Assembly: GCA_035637595.1 (NCBI GenBank)
Contig: DASPWW010000197.1
Location: 1-36,893 of the forward strand
DNA from: DASPWW01 sp035637595
GTDB taxonomy: Bacteria > Actinomycetota > Thermoleophilia > Solirubrobacterales > 70-9
Reading direction: 5' to 3'
Length of the DNA: 36,893 nucleotides
The position numbers and the translations under genes are program-made. The notes under the pieces are model-generated. The model searched no databases. It was not told the DNA's origin and saw nothing but the letters and a program-made list of their open reading frames with translations. Positions 25,088 to 33,849 of this stretch are shown here, one piece after another. Every line of letters starts with the position of its first letter. Positions within the stretch are counted from its first letter, which is position 1.

Positions 25088-26370
25088 GCCGACTCTTCCT
25101 CGAGCTCGGCCTCGCCCGGCTCGGCCGGCGCGGCCTCGGTGACGAGCGTCGGCTTCAGCCCGCGCTCGATCGTATCCCTGGTGACGACGCACTTGCGCAC
25201 GTCGCGGCGCGACGGAAGCTCGAACTGAACGTCAAGCAGCGTCTCCTCGAGGATCGAACGCAGGCCCCGGGCGCCGGTCTCGCGCACCAGCGCCTTGTCG
25301 GAGATCGCCCCGAGCGAGTCCTCGGCGAACACCAGCTCGATGTCGTCGAACTCGAAGAAGCGCATGAACTGCCGCGTCAGCGCGTTCTTGGGCTCGGTCA
25401 GGATCGTGATCAGGTCGTCGCGGGTGAGCTGGTGGATCGCGGCGACGACCGGGAGGCGGCCGATGAACTCGGGGATCAGCCCGTACTCCATCAGGTCCTC
25501 GGGCAGCACCTGCTCGAACAGCTCGCCGGTGTCCTTGTTGTGACTCGACGAGATCGCGGCGCCGAAGCCCATGCCCTTGTGGCCGATCCGCTTCTCGATC
25601 ACCTTGTCGAGCTCCGCGAACGATCCGCCGCACACGAACAGGATGTTGCGGGTGTCGATCGTCAGGAACTCCTGGTGAGGATGCTTGCGCCCACCCTGCG
25701 GCGGGACCGAGGCGGTGGTCCCCTCGAGGATCTTCAGCAGCGCCTGCTGGACCCCCTTGCCCGAGACGTCGCGGGTGATCGAGGGGTTGTCCGCCTTACG
25801 GGCGATCTTGTCGACCTCGTCGATGTAGATGATCCCGGTCTCGGCCTTCTTGACGTCGAAGTCAGCGGCCTGGATCAGCTTCAGCAGGATGTTCTCGACG
25901 TCCTCGCCGACGTAGCCCGCCTCGGTGAGCGCCGTGGCGTCGGCGATCGCGAACGGGACGTTGAGGATCCGGGCCAGCGTCTGGGCGAGCAGCGTCTTGC
26001 CGCAGCCGGTCGGACCGAGCAGCAGGATGTTCGACTTCTCGAGCTCGATCCCCCCCTCCTCGGAGTCGTCCTGGGTCATCTGGACGCGCTTGTAGTGGTT
26101 GTAGACCGCGACCGACAGCGCCCGCTTGGCCGTCTCCTGGCCGACGACGTACTCGTTGAGGACGTCGTAGATCTCGCGCGGCTTCGGCAGGTTCTCGAGC
26201 TCGAAGCTCGGCGGGATCGTCAGCTCCTCGTCGATGATCTCGTTGCAGAGATCGATGCACTCGTCGCAGATGTAGACGCCGGGGCCGGCGATCAGCTTCT
26301 TGACCTGGCGCTGCGACTTGCCGCAGAAGCTGCAGAGAAGCTGCTCGTTTGAGTCTGTGGGGCGGGCCAA
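25084..26370 (-). CDS. clpX: ClpX ATPase, ClpP unfoldase subunit
   Basis: A 428-residue AAA+ unfoldase that feeds substrates to ClpP. The N-terminal zinc domain has Cys13, Cys16, Cys35 and Cys38. Walker A is GPTGCGKT (119-126); Walker B is IIYIDEVDKIA; the pore loop is GYVG. The ClpP-docking loop reads HKGMGFGA, so the usual IGF is MGF. The C-terminal domain has ALVRETGARGLRSILEE. A Glu/Ala tail closes the protein. The TTG start has a strong ribosome-binding site (GAAGGAGAG) six bases upstream. It lies 191 bases after clpP. Confidence 0.98.
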   Translation of the reverse strand: MARPTDSNEQLLCSFCGKSQRQVKKLIAGPGVYICDECIDLCNEIIDEELTIPPSFELENLPKPREIYDVLNEYVVGQETAKRALSVAVYNHYKRVQMTQDDSEEGGIELEKSNILLLGPTGCGKTLLAQTLARILNVPFAIADATALTEAGYVGEDVENILLKLIQAADFDVKKAETGIIYIDEVDKIARKADNPSITRDVSGKGVQQALLKILEGTTASVPPQGGRKHPHQEFLTIDTRNILFVCGGSFAELDKVIEKRIGHKGMGFGAAISSSHNKDTGELFEQVLPEDLMEYGLIPEFIGRLPVVAAIHQLTRDDLITILTEPKNALTRQFMRFFEFDDIELVFAEDSLGAISDKALVRETGARGLRSILEETLLDVQFELPSRRDVRKCVVTRDTIERGLKPTLVTEAAPAEPGEAELEEESA

Positions 26371-26525
26371 GGCGCTCTCTCCTTCGACAGCGGTGCCGGA
26401 CCGTCAGGACCCCAGCTTAGAGGCCTCGACGCCCGGCCCGATGCCTAGGTGTTACTTCATCGACCGCCGCATCCCTGCCTTGAGGATGGACCGTTCCGCT
26501 GGCACGCGTAGCGCCTCGCCGTGAT

Positions 26526-26561
26526 TAGCCAGGACGGCGGCGAGCCGCGGCCGAGAGCTGG

Positions 26562-26564
<3 letters not shown>
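26526..26564. terminator. stem-loop spanning the clpP stop codon
   Basis: On the minus strand TAGCCAG (which begins with the clpP stop TAG) pairs with CTGGCTA 25 bases later; the interior holds further GC stems (GCGG-CTCG-CCGC). This could attenuate or process the clpP-clpX transcript. No T-run follows, so intrinsic termination is not certain. Confidence 0.4.
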
Positions 26565-27164
<600 letters not shown>

Positions 27165-27175
27165 GGCGCCGGAGT

Positions 27176-28585
27176 CTATCGAGCGCCTCCCGCGTCCTCG
27201 GGGGGCGGACCGCTGCCCGGGGTCCACAGGCCGCCTTTCTCTTCCCTCTCCTTCTCGGGCGTCCACAGCTTCTCGCGAGCGGCGGCCTGCTCGACGGGGA
27301 TCGGCCTCGCCGAGTCGGCGATCGCGTCGGCGGCCTTGCGCAAACGCAGATCCTCGCGCAGCAGCGCGTCGCGGCCCGAGGAGCGCAGCCGCTCGAGCAG
27401 CTTCTGGGGCGTGGTGTTCTCGTGCTCGGCGGCGTGGGCCAGCGAGTCGGTCAACTCGGCGTCGGTGATCTCCACCTGCTCGGCGTCGGCGACCGCGGCG
27501 AGCACGGCCTCGCGCTTGAGCTGCTGCTCGGCGTCGCCTCGCGCGTCGGCGATCACATCGTCGCGGGAGCGGTCCTGCATTCGCAGGTAGCTGTCCGGCG
27601 CGATCCCGCGCGCCTGGAGCGAGCGCTCGACCCGCTCCCACATCTCGGTGGCGCGGGCTGTTGCGACCTCCTCGGGGACCTCGACCCGGGCCTGGGCCAC
27701 GGCGGCATCGACCGCCGCCTCGCGAAACTGTTGCTCGGCCTGACGGTCGAGCGCGGCTTTGATCTTGTCGGCGATGTCGGCGCGCAGCTCGTCGAGCGTG
27801 TCGAACTCCGACGCCGTCGAGGCAAACTCGTCGCCGAGCTCGGGCAGCTCCTTCTCGCGCACCTCCCTGACGGTTATCTCGAAACGCGCCTCCTTGCCGG
27901 CGAGGTGCTCGGGCCGGTAGTCGCCGGGGAAGCGGACCTCGGCGGTGCGCTGCTCGCCCGCCTTCGCCCCGCCAAGCGCCTCGTCGAAGCCGTCGAGCAG
28001 GCCCTCGGAACCGAGCTCGAGCAGGAAGTCGCGCGCCTCTCCCCCCTCGATCGGCTCGCCTTCGGAGGTCCCCACGTAGTCGACGAGCAGGAAGTCGCCC
28101 TCGCGCGCCTCGCGCTCGACCGGCTTGAGGCTGGCAAACCCCTCGCGTAGCCGCTCCAGCTCCGCGTCGACCGCCTCGTCGGGGACCTCGGGCTCGATCC
28201 GGCCGACCTCCAGGCCTCGGTAGTCGCCGAGCTGAGCGGCCGGCCGAACCGCGACCTCGATCGAGAACGCGAGCGGCTCGCCGTCGCCGGGCATCGCCGA
28301 GACGTCGAGCTTGGGGTCGCCGACCGGGTTGACGCCCGTGTCGAGCAAGGCCCGCTCGTACCACTCCGGGAGCGAGGCGCGCAACGTCTCCTCGAGAACG
28401 GTCTCGCGCCCGACGCGCTGGACCACCATCTCCGCCGGGACCTTGCCCTTGCGAAAGCCGGGGACCTTCATCTCCCGGGCGAGGTCGCGCGCGGTGCGCC
28501 CGAGCCGCTTTTCGAGGTCGGCCGGGTCGACCTCGACCTCGATCCGCACCCGCGAGTCCGCGAGCTCGGTGACGGCGGTCTTCAT
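27176..28585 (-). CDS. tig: trigger factor
   Basis: A 469-residue ribosome-bound chaperone and prolyl isomerase. The N-terminal ribosome-binding signature GFRKGKVP is at 43-50. The PPIase domain spans about 155-240 (EGDFLLVDYVGTSEGEPIEG). The C-terminal substrate arms follow with long helices. The last 40 residues carry two copies of the tetrapeptide LWTP (KLWTPEKEREEKGGLWTPG), an extension absent from the E. coli protein. Start ATG 28585 overlaps the stop of the small protein gene upstream (ATGA). It heads the tig-clpP-clpX group. Confidence 0.97.
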   Translation of the reverse strand: MKTAVTELADSRVRIEVEVDPADLEKRLGRTARDLAREMKVPGFRKGKVPAEMVVQRVGRETVLEETLRASLPEWYERALLDTGVNPVGDPKLDVSAMPGDGEPLAFSIEVAVRPAAQLGDYRGLEVGRIEPEVPDEAVDAELERLREGFASLKPVEREAREGDFLLVDYVGTSEGEPIEGGEARDFLLELGSEGLLDGFDEALGGAKAGEQRTAEVRFPGDYRPEHLAGKEARFEITVREVREKELPELGDEFASTASEFDTLDELRADIADKIKAALDRQAEQQFREAAVDAAVAQARVEVPEEVATARATEMWERVERSLQARGIAPDSYLRMQDRSRDDVIADARGDAEQQLKREAVLAAVADAEQVEITDAELTDSLAHAAEHENTTPQKLLERLRSSGRDALLREDLRLRKAADAIADSARPIPVEQAAAREKLWTPEKEREEKGGLWTPGSGPPPEDAGGAR

Positions 28586-28713
28586 CGCCGCTCAGCTCCG
28601 CCGCCGGCGCGGCGCCGCGCAGCCTGCCAGGCGAACGCGCCGAGATCGAGCACGAAGGCGACGAGCCGTCCCACCGGCCCGGTCACCAGCCATGCGAGGA
28701 AGCGATCGACCAC
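28582..28713 (-). CDS. small protein (43 residues) coupled to tig
   Basis: A frame of 43 residues beginning at GTG 28713: VVDRFLAWLVTGPVGRLVAF, then VLDLGAFAWQAARRRAGGGA, ending ERR. It has a hydrophobic, probably membrane-associated helix followed by a basic tail. It begins 10 bases after the stop of the spermidine-synthase-like gene and its TGA overlaps the tig ATG as ATGA, so it bridges the two genes in one transcript. No alternative start is available. The pattern WLVTGPxGxLVAF looks like a small-protein family of related actinobacteria, from memory only. Function unknown. Confidence 0.65.
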   Translation of the reverse strand: MVDRFLAWLVTGPVGRLVAFVLDLGAFAWQAARRRAGGGAERR

Positions 28714-28723
28714 CGGTTCGCCG

Positions 28724-30220
28724 TCAGTCGCCGCCCGCGGCGTAGCCGAGGATCGCACGGTCGGTCAGCCACTCGACCGGGGCGCGGTCGTCGGTGTAGA
28801 CGCTGCCGCCCGGAAGCCGGGGACCGATCCGCACCGCCTCCTCCGCCGCGATGTTGGACAGCTCGACCGGCAGCCGGCGCGTCGCGGCGCGCAGTTGAGC
28901 GGCCGAGGCCGGCGCCTCGGAGCCGAGCAGCAGAGTGTTGGTCTCCTCGATCGGGTCGCGGATCACGGTTGGAAAGACCTCGGACATCGTCCGGCCGAGG
29001 GCCGTCTCGAGGTCGTCGTTGCCGTCGGGGTGGCCCACGTTCACGATAACGACTCCCCCCGGTGCCAGCCGGTCGCGGGCCAGCTCGAAGAACTCCCGCG
29101 TCGCGAGGTAGAACGGGATGTATGGCTGGCGGTACGCGTCGACGATGATCGCGTCGTAGCCGCCGTCGGAGCGCTCCAGCCAGGGGCGCGCGTCGTCGTC
29201 GTGGACCGTGAGGTTGGGGTTGTCGAGATCGAAGAAGCGCCGTCCCAGGTCGGTCAGCTCGGCGTCGATCTCGACCCCGTCGATCGCCGTCTGCGGGAAA
29301 TAGTGCCCGTAGGCCCGCGCCGACGTGCCGGCCGCGTTGCCGAGGATCGCGAGCCGCCGCGGCGGCTCGTCGAGGACGGCGAAGGGAAGGGTCAGCAACG
29401 CGTCCCAGTAGTGGCCGGTGAGATAGCTGCCCGGACGGTACATCGAGTGCGTCGCCTGGCCCTCGTTCAGCTCCAGCAGGCGGACCCCATCGGGCCGCTC
29501 GATCACGCGCACGTACTGGTACTCGGTCTCACCCTCGAACAGGACCGTGCCCTCGTCGGTCGCCTTGACGGCGCCGACCGGCAGGGCCACCACCCCGGCG
29601 AGCGCGACCGGGACCGCGAAGTAGCGCCACCCCAGTCCGACCACGGCGACGAGCGCGATCGCGAGCGCGAAGGCGAGGAACGTGCGCTGCGTCCCTACCA
29701 GCGGGATCAGGACGAGCGCTGCGAGCCACGTGCCGATCAGCGAGCCGGCGGTCGAGACCGCGTAGAGGCGGCCCGCGACGCGCCCGGAGTGCTCGACGTC
29801 GGGGAGCGCGAGCCGGATCGCGTACGGCGAGCAGGCGCCGAGCAGGATCACGGGAACGGCGATCAGGAACAGGACGCCGACCAGCGAGCCCACGAAGGCT
29901 CCGGCCGAGATCTCGTCGAGCGCGTCGACCGAGACGTCGAAGAAGGGGCGGGCAGCGAACGGCACCACCGCGATCAGCACCGCCGCGGCCATGACGAGCA
30001 GACAGAGGCCGCGCAGGTGGGGATGGCGGTCGCCGATCCGCCCGCCGAGCCAGTAGCCGATCGAGAGCGCGACCAGCACGACCCCGATCGTGTTCGCCCA
30101 CACGATCGTCGAGGCGCCGAAGAACGGCGCCATCAGTCGCGCCGCGGCGATCTCGGCGCCCAGCGAAGCCGACCCGACGACGAACACCAGGACGTAGAGA
30201 AAGCGGTTGTCGGTGGTCAC
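28724..30220 (-). CDS. membrane-fused spermidine synthase-like protein
   Basis: A 498-residue fusion. The first 260 residues form about seven to eight membrane helices (FLYVLVFVVGSASLGAEIAA, ARLMAPFFGASTIVWANTIG, SIGYWLGGRIGDR), the MFS-like part of the spermidine-synthase fusion family. The C-terminal 230 residues form a SpeE/methyltransferase fold: RRLAILGNAAGTSARAYGHY, GVEIDAELTDLGRRFFDL, DDDARPWLERSDGGYDAIIV, DAYRQPYIPFYLATREFF. Aminopropyl transfer is not proven; the family is widespread and mostly untested. GTG start overlaps the stop of the CtaG-like gene (GTGA). Confidence 0.85.
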   Translation of the reverse strand: MTTDNRFLYVLVFVVGSASLGAEIAAARLMAPFFGASTIVWANTIGVVLVALSIGYWLGGRIGDRHPHLRGLCLLVMAAAVLIAVVPFAARPFFDVSVDALDEISAGAFVGSLVGVLFLIAVPVILLGACSPYAIRLALPDVEHSGRVAGRLYAVSTAGSLIGTWLAALVLIPLVGTQRTFLAFALAIALVAVVGLGWRYFAVPVALAGVVALPVGAVKATDEGTVLFEGETEYQYVRVIERPDGVRLLELNEGQATHSMYRPGSYLTGHYWDALLTLPFAVLDEPPRRLAILGNAAGTSARAYGHYFPQTAIDGVEIDAELTDLGRRFFDLDNPNLTVHDDDARPWLERSDGGYDAIIVDAYRQPYIPFYLATREFFELARDRLAPGGVVIVNVGHPDGNDDLETALGRTMSEVFPTVIRDPIEETNTLLLGSEAPASAAQLRAATRRLPVELSNIAAEEAVRIGPRLPGGSVYTDDRAPVEWLTDRAILGYAAGGD

Positions 30221-31104
30221 GAGCGGAGGCGTTCCTCGAGGCGGGCGCCCTGTCCGGCGGCGACAGCGCGGCCCGCGCGCGCCTCGTCGAGCGCCACACC
30301 GCGCGCCTCGGCGAGGTCGAGCAGGCGCTGGCGCTCCTCGGTTTCGCGCGCCCAGCGGAAGAAGATCCAGACGAACAGCCCCAGGGTCACCAGCCCGCCC
30401 TCGATCATCATCACCATCCCGGCCGCGCCTTGGTCGGCGAGCGGGCCGATGTCCCAGGTCCGCTCGCCGGGCGCGTAGTCCGGGTACAGCACCGTGCCCG
30501 ACCAGGCGAGGACGTTGCCCAGGATCGCGCCTCCGAATCGCACCGCGACGATGTACAACAACCGCGCCGCGTTGCCGAACCAGGCCGGCTTCGGCAGCGG
30601 GCCGAGCAGCGCCATCCACATCAGCACCCCGGCGCCGAGAAAGCCGGCGTGCTCGAGCGCGTGCAGCGGCTCGCTCGTCAGCGCCGCTTGATAAATCGCC
30701 GGCACGTGCCAGAGGCAGAGGCTCAGCGCCCACAGCGGCAGCGCGACGAGCGGATGCGCGAGCGCCCGCAGCCAGCCGAGCGAGCGGATCGCGAGCAGCG
30801 GCTGCAGCAGCGGACCGGTGAGGCCGAGGACGAGCAGCAGCGCGGCGAGGTCGCCGAGCACGAGGTGCTGGGCCATGTGGGCGACGAGAAGCTCGCCGCC
30901 GAGATGCGCGAGCGGCGAGACCAGCGCGGCGAGGATCAGGGCGACGCCGGCGGCGAACGCGGCCTGGCGCCACACCTCGACCGGCCTCCCTTGGAGCGCC
31001 AGCGCGCGCGCGCGAACCGCGTAGGCGACGGCGATCGCGAGCGGCGGCACGAGTTGGAGCGGCTCGAGCGTGCCCGTGCCGACGTGGGCGAGGACCGGCG
31101 TCAC
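30217..31104 (-). CDS. CtaG-family cytochrome c oxidase assembly membrane protein
   Basis: A 295-residue protein with about seven membrane helices, of the caa3-type CtaG family linked to cytochrome oxidase assembly in Gram-positive bacteria (unrelated to the copper chaperone also named CtaG). Landmarks are VSPLAHLGGELLVAHMAQHL, PLWALSLCLWHVPAIYQAAL, HALEHAGFLGAGVLMWMALL, and a His-rich arrangement consistent with metal or heme contact. The tail is charged and helical. GTG 31104 start with weak GGGAAAC upstream. It is divergent from the plus-strand hydrolase across a 58-base control region. No oxidase genes nearby. Confidence 0.85.
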   Translation of the reverse strand: MTPVLAHVGTGTLEPLQLVPPLAIAVAYAVRARALALQGRPVEVWRQAAFAAGVALILAALVSPLAHLGGELLVAHMAQHLVLGDLAALLLVLGLTGPLLQPLLAIRSLGWLRALAHPLVALPLWALSLCLWHVPAIYQAALTSEPLHALEHAGFLGAGVLMWMALLGPLPKPAWFGNAARLLYIVAVRFGGAILGNVLAWSGTVLYPDYAPGERTWDIGPLADQGAAGMVMMIEGGLVTLGLFVWIFFRWARETEERQRLLDLAEARGVALDEARAGRAVAAGQGARLEERLRS

Positions 31105-31114
31105 GTTTCCCAGC

Positions 31115-31127
31115 GTAACGGCGTTAC
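31115..31127. promoter_or_regulatory. palindrome in the divergent control region
   Basis: GTAACG-G-CGTTAC is a perfect inverted repeat in the 58-base gap between the divergent CtaG-like and hydrolase genes. It overlaps the presumed -35 of the plus-strand gene, the right place for a repressor to control one or both genes. Confidence 0.45.
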
Positions 31128-31151
31128 CGATCGGCCCCACTCGGGTAATCT
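31124..31151 (+). promoter_or_regulatory. candidate promoter of the plus-strand hydrolase
   Basis: TTACCG (31124-31129) and TAATCT (31146-31151) are spaced by 16 bases, and the predicted transcription start falls about five bases before the ATG at 31163, so the mRNA would be nearly leaderless. Only partial matches to consensus; tentative. Confidence 0.35.
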
Positions 31152-31162
31152 TGCGTCGACCT

Positions 31163-32086
31163 ATGTCCCACGAAACGATGCAATCATCGGCCGAGCGCGA
31201 AGAGATCGAGCTCCACGGCCACCGCGTCTGCTTCCGCCAGGCGGGCGAGGGCCCGCCGCTCGTCCTGATCCACGGCGTAACGGGGACGTGGCGCCACTGG
31301 GAGCGCGTAATCGCGTCGCTCTCCGAGCGCTTCACCGTGATCGCCCCCGACCTGCTCGGCCACGGCGAGTCCGCCAAGCCGCGCGGCGACTACTCGCTCG
31401 GCGCCTTCGCGAGCGGGATCCGCGACCTCCTGCTCGCCCTCGGCCACGACACCGCGACCGTCGCCGGCCACTCGCTCGGCGGCGGGATCGCGATGCAGTT
31501 CGCCTACCAGTATCCGGAGCGCTGTGAGCGCCTCGTGCTCGTCTCGAGCGGCGGGCTCGGGCGCCAGGTTCATCTTCTGCTGCGCGCCGCGACACTGCCC
31601 GGAGCGGAGCTGGTGCTGCCGCTGCTCAACAGCGAACGGCTGCGCAACGTCGGCCGCTGGGTCGACGGCGCGCTGGGGCGCGTCGGCCTCAGCCTCGGCC
31701 CCGACGTCACCGAGGTCGCCCGCGGCGCCAGCTCGATGCCCGACGGCGAGTCACAGCGTGCCTTCCTCGCGACGCTGCGCGCGGTTATCGACGAGCGCGG
31801 CCAGCGCGTCGACGCGCGCGACCGCCTCTACCTCGCCGAGGCGATGCCGACGCTGATCGTGTGGGGCGACCGCGACCCGGTGATTCCGGTCGAGCACGGC
31901 CGCGAGGCCCACGCCGCGATGCCGGGCAGCCGCTTCGAGGTCCTCGACACCGGACACTTTCCCCAGCTCGAAGCGCCGCACGAGTTCGTCTCCCTGCTGA
32001 CGGACTTCGTCGACACCACGATGCCGGCCCGGCTCGAGGCCGAGGACCTGCGCGAGCTGGTCCGCGCGGGAGCGTCGGGCGCCTGA
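31163..32086 (+). CDS. alpha/beta-fold hydrolase
   Basis: A 307-residue alpha/beta hydrolase. Oxyanion motif LIHGVTG; nucleophile Ser104 in GHSLGGG; acid probably Asp238 in WGDRDPVIP; His265 in DTGHFPQLEAPH. The pattern APDLLGHGESAKPRGDYSLG is typical of the epoxide hydrolase/haloperoxidase/esterase group; the substrate is not evident. No signal peptide. One of two plus-strand genes of good length in the window, divergent from the CtaG-like gene and convergent with corA (13-base gap). ATG 31163 fits the promoter candidate. Confidence 0.92.
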   Translation: MSHETMQSSAEREEIELHGHRVCFRQAGEGPPLVLIHGVTGTWRHWERVIASLSERFTVIAPDLLGHGESAKPRGDYSLGAFASGIRDLLLALGHDTATVAGHSLGGGIAMQFAYQYPERCERLVLVSSGGLGRQVHLLLRAATLPGAELVLPLLNSERLRNVGRWVDGALGRVGLSLGPDVTEVARGASSMPDGESQRAFLATLRAVIDERGQRVDARDRLYLAEAMPTLIVWGDRDPVIPVEHGREAHAAMPGSRFEVLDTGHFPQLEAPHEFVSLLTDFVDTTMPARLEAEDLRELVRAGASGA

Positions 32087-32099
32087 TCAGAGCGACCGA

Positions 32100-33074
32100 T
32101 CACAGCCAGCGGATGCGCCGGAAGAAGCGGTACAGCACGACGATGCAGGCGCCCATCGCGAGCAGCGCCAGCGGGTAGCCGATGTGCGAGTCGAGCTCCG
32201 GCATGTACTCGAAGTTCATGCCGTAGACGCTGGCGATGAATGTCGGCACGGCGATGATCGCCGCCCAGGCCGAGATCGCGCGCACCACCTCGTTCTGGCG
32301 CACGCTCAGCAGCGCGAGGTTCGCCTCCAGGACGCTGGTCAGCAGCTCGCGCTGTGACATCACGGTCTCGTCGACCCGGCGCGCATGGTCGGCGACGTCG
32401 CGGAAGAAGCTCTGCAGCTTGGGGCCGATCTGGGGGAAGGCGCCGCGCTCGAGCTGCTCGAGCGGCCCCAGCAGCGGCGCCACGGCGCGGTGGAACTCGA
32501 TCACCTCGCGCTTGAGGAAGTAGATGCGCTGCGTCGAGTCGCCGTGTTGGGTGAAGATCTCCTCCTCGACCTCCTCGATGTCGGTCTCGATCCCGTCGAC
32601 CACCGGCCGGTAGTCGTCGACGACCTTGTCGAGGATCGCCCAGACCGCCGAGGCCGGGCCCATCTCGAGCAGATCGGGGCGCTGCTCGAGCCGGCCGCGG
32701 GCGGCCGCCAGCTCGCTTGCCTCGCCGTGGCGCACGGCGATCACGTAGCCGTTGCCGATGAACAGGTGGATCTCGCCGAACTCGACCTCCTCCTTGGCGT
32801 CGTCGTAGCGCGCCGTGCGCAGGACCACGAAGTACTTGTTGCCCTCGTAGTCCTCGAGCTTGGGGCGCTGATGCGCGTGGGCGGCGTCCTCGACCGCCAG
32901 CTCCGGCAGGTCGAACTCGCGCTCGACGACGGACATCTCCTCGGCGTCGGGCTCGTGCAGGCCGAGCCACACGAAATCGGCGTTCCCCTTCGCCAGCTTC
33001 GCCGCCTCCTGGGGGCTCAGGGGGTGCTCGTGCTGGCGCTTGCCGCCGCTGTAGTGGGCGCAGTCGACGATCAT
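32100..33074 (-). CDS. corA: CorA-family magnesium/cobalt transporter
   Basis: A 324-residue CorA-type channel. The N-terminal cytoplasmic funnel includes FVWLGLHEPDAEEMSVVERE and HAHQRPKLEDYEGNKYFVVL. Two membrane helices lie at the C-terminus, with the filter motif YGMNF (GMN at 285-287) between them, then a basic tail YRFFRRIRWL. The pentamer carries Mg2+ across the membrane. ATG 33074. A three-codon frame with a good ribosome-binding site precedes it, overlapping the start codon. It converges with the hydrolase gene. Confidence 0.96.
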   Translation of the reverse strand: MIVDCAHYSGGKRQHEHPLSPQEAAKLAKGNADFVWLGLHEPDAEEMSVVEREFDLPELAVEDAAHAHQRPKLEDYEGNKYFVVLRTARYDDAKEEVEFGEIHLFIGNGYVIAVRHGEASELAAARGRLEQRPDLLEMGPASAVWAILDKVVDDYRPVVDGIETDIEEVEEEIFTQHGDSTQRIYFLKREVIEFHRAVAPLLGPLEQLERGAFPQIGPKLQSFFRDVADHARRVDETVMSQRELLTSVLEANLALLSVRQNEVVRAISAWAAIIAVPTFIASVYGMNFEYMPELDSHIGYPLALLAMGACIVVLYRFFRRIRWL

Positions 33075-33082
33075 GGGAACAT
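33071..33082 (-). promoter_or_regulatory. possible three-codon leader frame before corA
   Basis: On the minus strand GGAGGAG (33099-33093) is ten bases before an ATG that reads Met-Phe-Pro-stop, and its TGA overlaps the corA ATG (ATGA). The corA ATG itself is 18 bases from that ribosome-binding site, which is too far for direct use. This suggests reinitiation at corA after the short frame. Confidence 0.35.
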
Positions 33083-33111
33083 CCGAAGGGTTCTCCTCCG
33101 GGTGCTCGTTT

Positions 33112-33124
33112 CCCGCTTTGCGGG
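33112..33124. repeat. short hairpin between the HD hydrolase gene and corA
   Basis: CCCGC and GCGGG flank TTT and form a 5-bp stem just after the HD-gene stop. No T-run follows on the minus strand. It could protect the mRNA end or weaken read-through to corA. Confidence 0.3.
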
Positions 33125-33131
33125 TGTGGGC

Positions 33132-33779
33132 CTACCTCGAAGCCGCCGCTCTTTCCTCGGCACGCTGGCGCCCGAACTCGGCGAGCTCGGTGCGGAAGTC
33201 CGGCAGGAAGGGCAGCTCGGGCGCCACCCGCTGCGCCATCTCGGCGTCCCCCTCCCACAGGCCGACGCGGACGTCGAGCGGCGCGTTGAAGCGCGGCGCG
33301 ATCCCCTCGCCCTCGAGCCGGTAGATCGCCCGCATGTCGCGCAGGTTCGAGAGCTTGTCGGCGATGTAGATCGCCACCGCGTCGCGCCCCGCGCGCTCGA
33401 CCTGCTCGCGGTGGGCGCTCTTTCGCTCCTCGTAGCCGTCGATGTCCTTGTCCTCGGACAGCGCCTCGACGAGCCGCGCGACCGCGGGCCCGAACCGGCG
33501 CTCGATCTCGTCCGGGCTCAGATCGGTGTCCTCGACCACGTCGTGCAGCAGCGCGGCCGCGAGCACGTCCTCGCCGAAGCCGGCGTTGTTGAGCACCCGC
33601 GCCACGGCAAGTGGATGGGTGATGAAGGGGGAGCCGTCGTCCTTGCGCCGCTGCCCCGAATGCGCCTCGCGCGCGATCTCGTAGGCTCGCGCCACCAGGT
33701 CGGAGTCGCGAACGAAGCCATGGATCTCGTTGCGCTGCGCGGGCTGCGTCGAAGCCCCCTTTCCCACGGCGCGCAGCAT
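33132..33779 (-). CDS. stand-alone RelA/SpoT-type HD hydrolase
   Basis: A 215-residue HD-domain phosphohydrolase. The signature matches the hydrolase half of RelA/SpoT: AYEIAREAHSGQRRKDDGSP, FITHPLAVARVL (His55), ALLHDVVEDT (His79-Asp80, Glu83-Asp84), and IADKLSNLRD. There is no synthetase, TGS or ACT domain, so this is a small alarmone hydrolase (MESH1-like) layout. The expected activity is removal of pyrophosphate from (p)ppGpp, but this is inference; related HD proteins act on other nucleotides. Start ATG 33779. It precedes corA with a 57-base gap. Confidence 0.85.
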   Translation of the reverse strand: MLRAVGKGASTQPAQRNEIHGFVRDSDLVARAYEIAREAHSGQRRKDDGSPFITHPLAVARVLNNAGFGEDVLAAALLHDVVEDTDLSPDEIERRFGPAVARLVEALSEDKDIDGYEERKSAHREQVERAGRDAVAIYIADKLSNLRDMRAIYRLEGEGIAPRFNAPLDVRVGLWEGDAEMAQRVAPELPFLPDFRTELAEFGRQRAEERAAASR

Positions 33780-33780
33780 A

Positions 33781-33795
33781 GGCGGTCGAGCCGCC
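33781..33795. repeat. inverted repeat between divergent genes
   Basis: GGCGG-TCGAG-CCGCC is an inverted repeat with 5-bp arms in the 70-base gap between the HD gene and the plus-strand secreted protein. A shared operator is possible. In DNA this GC-rich, such short repeats often occur by chance. Confidence 0.25.
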
Positions 33796-33849
33796 CGCCC
33801 GCCCGCAAATTCCGCGCCGTCGGGCTGAAGAAGGTCCGGGAGCTGCACG

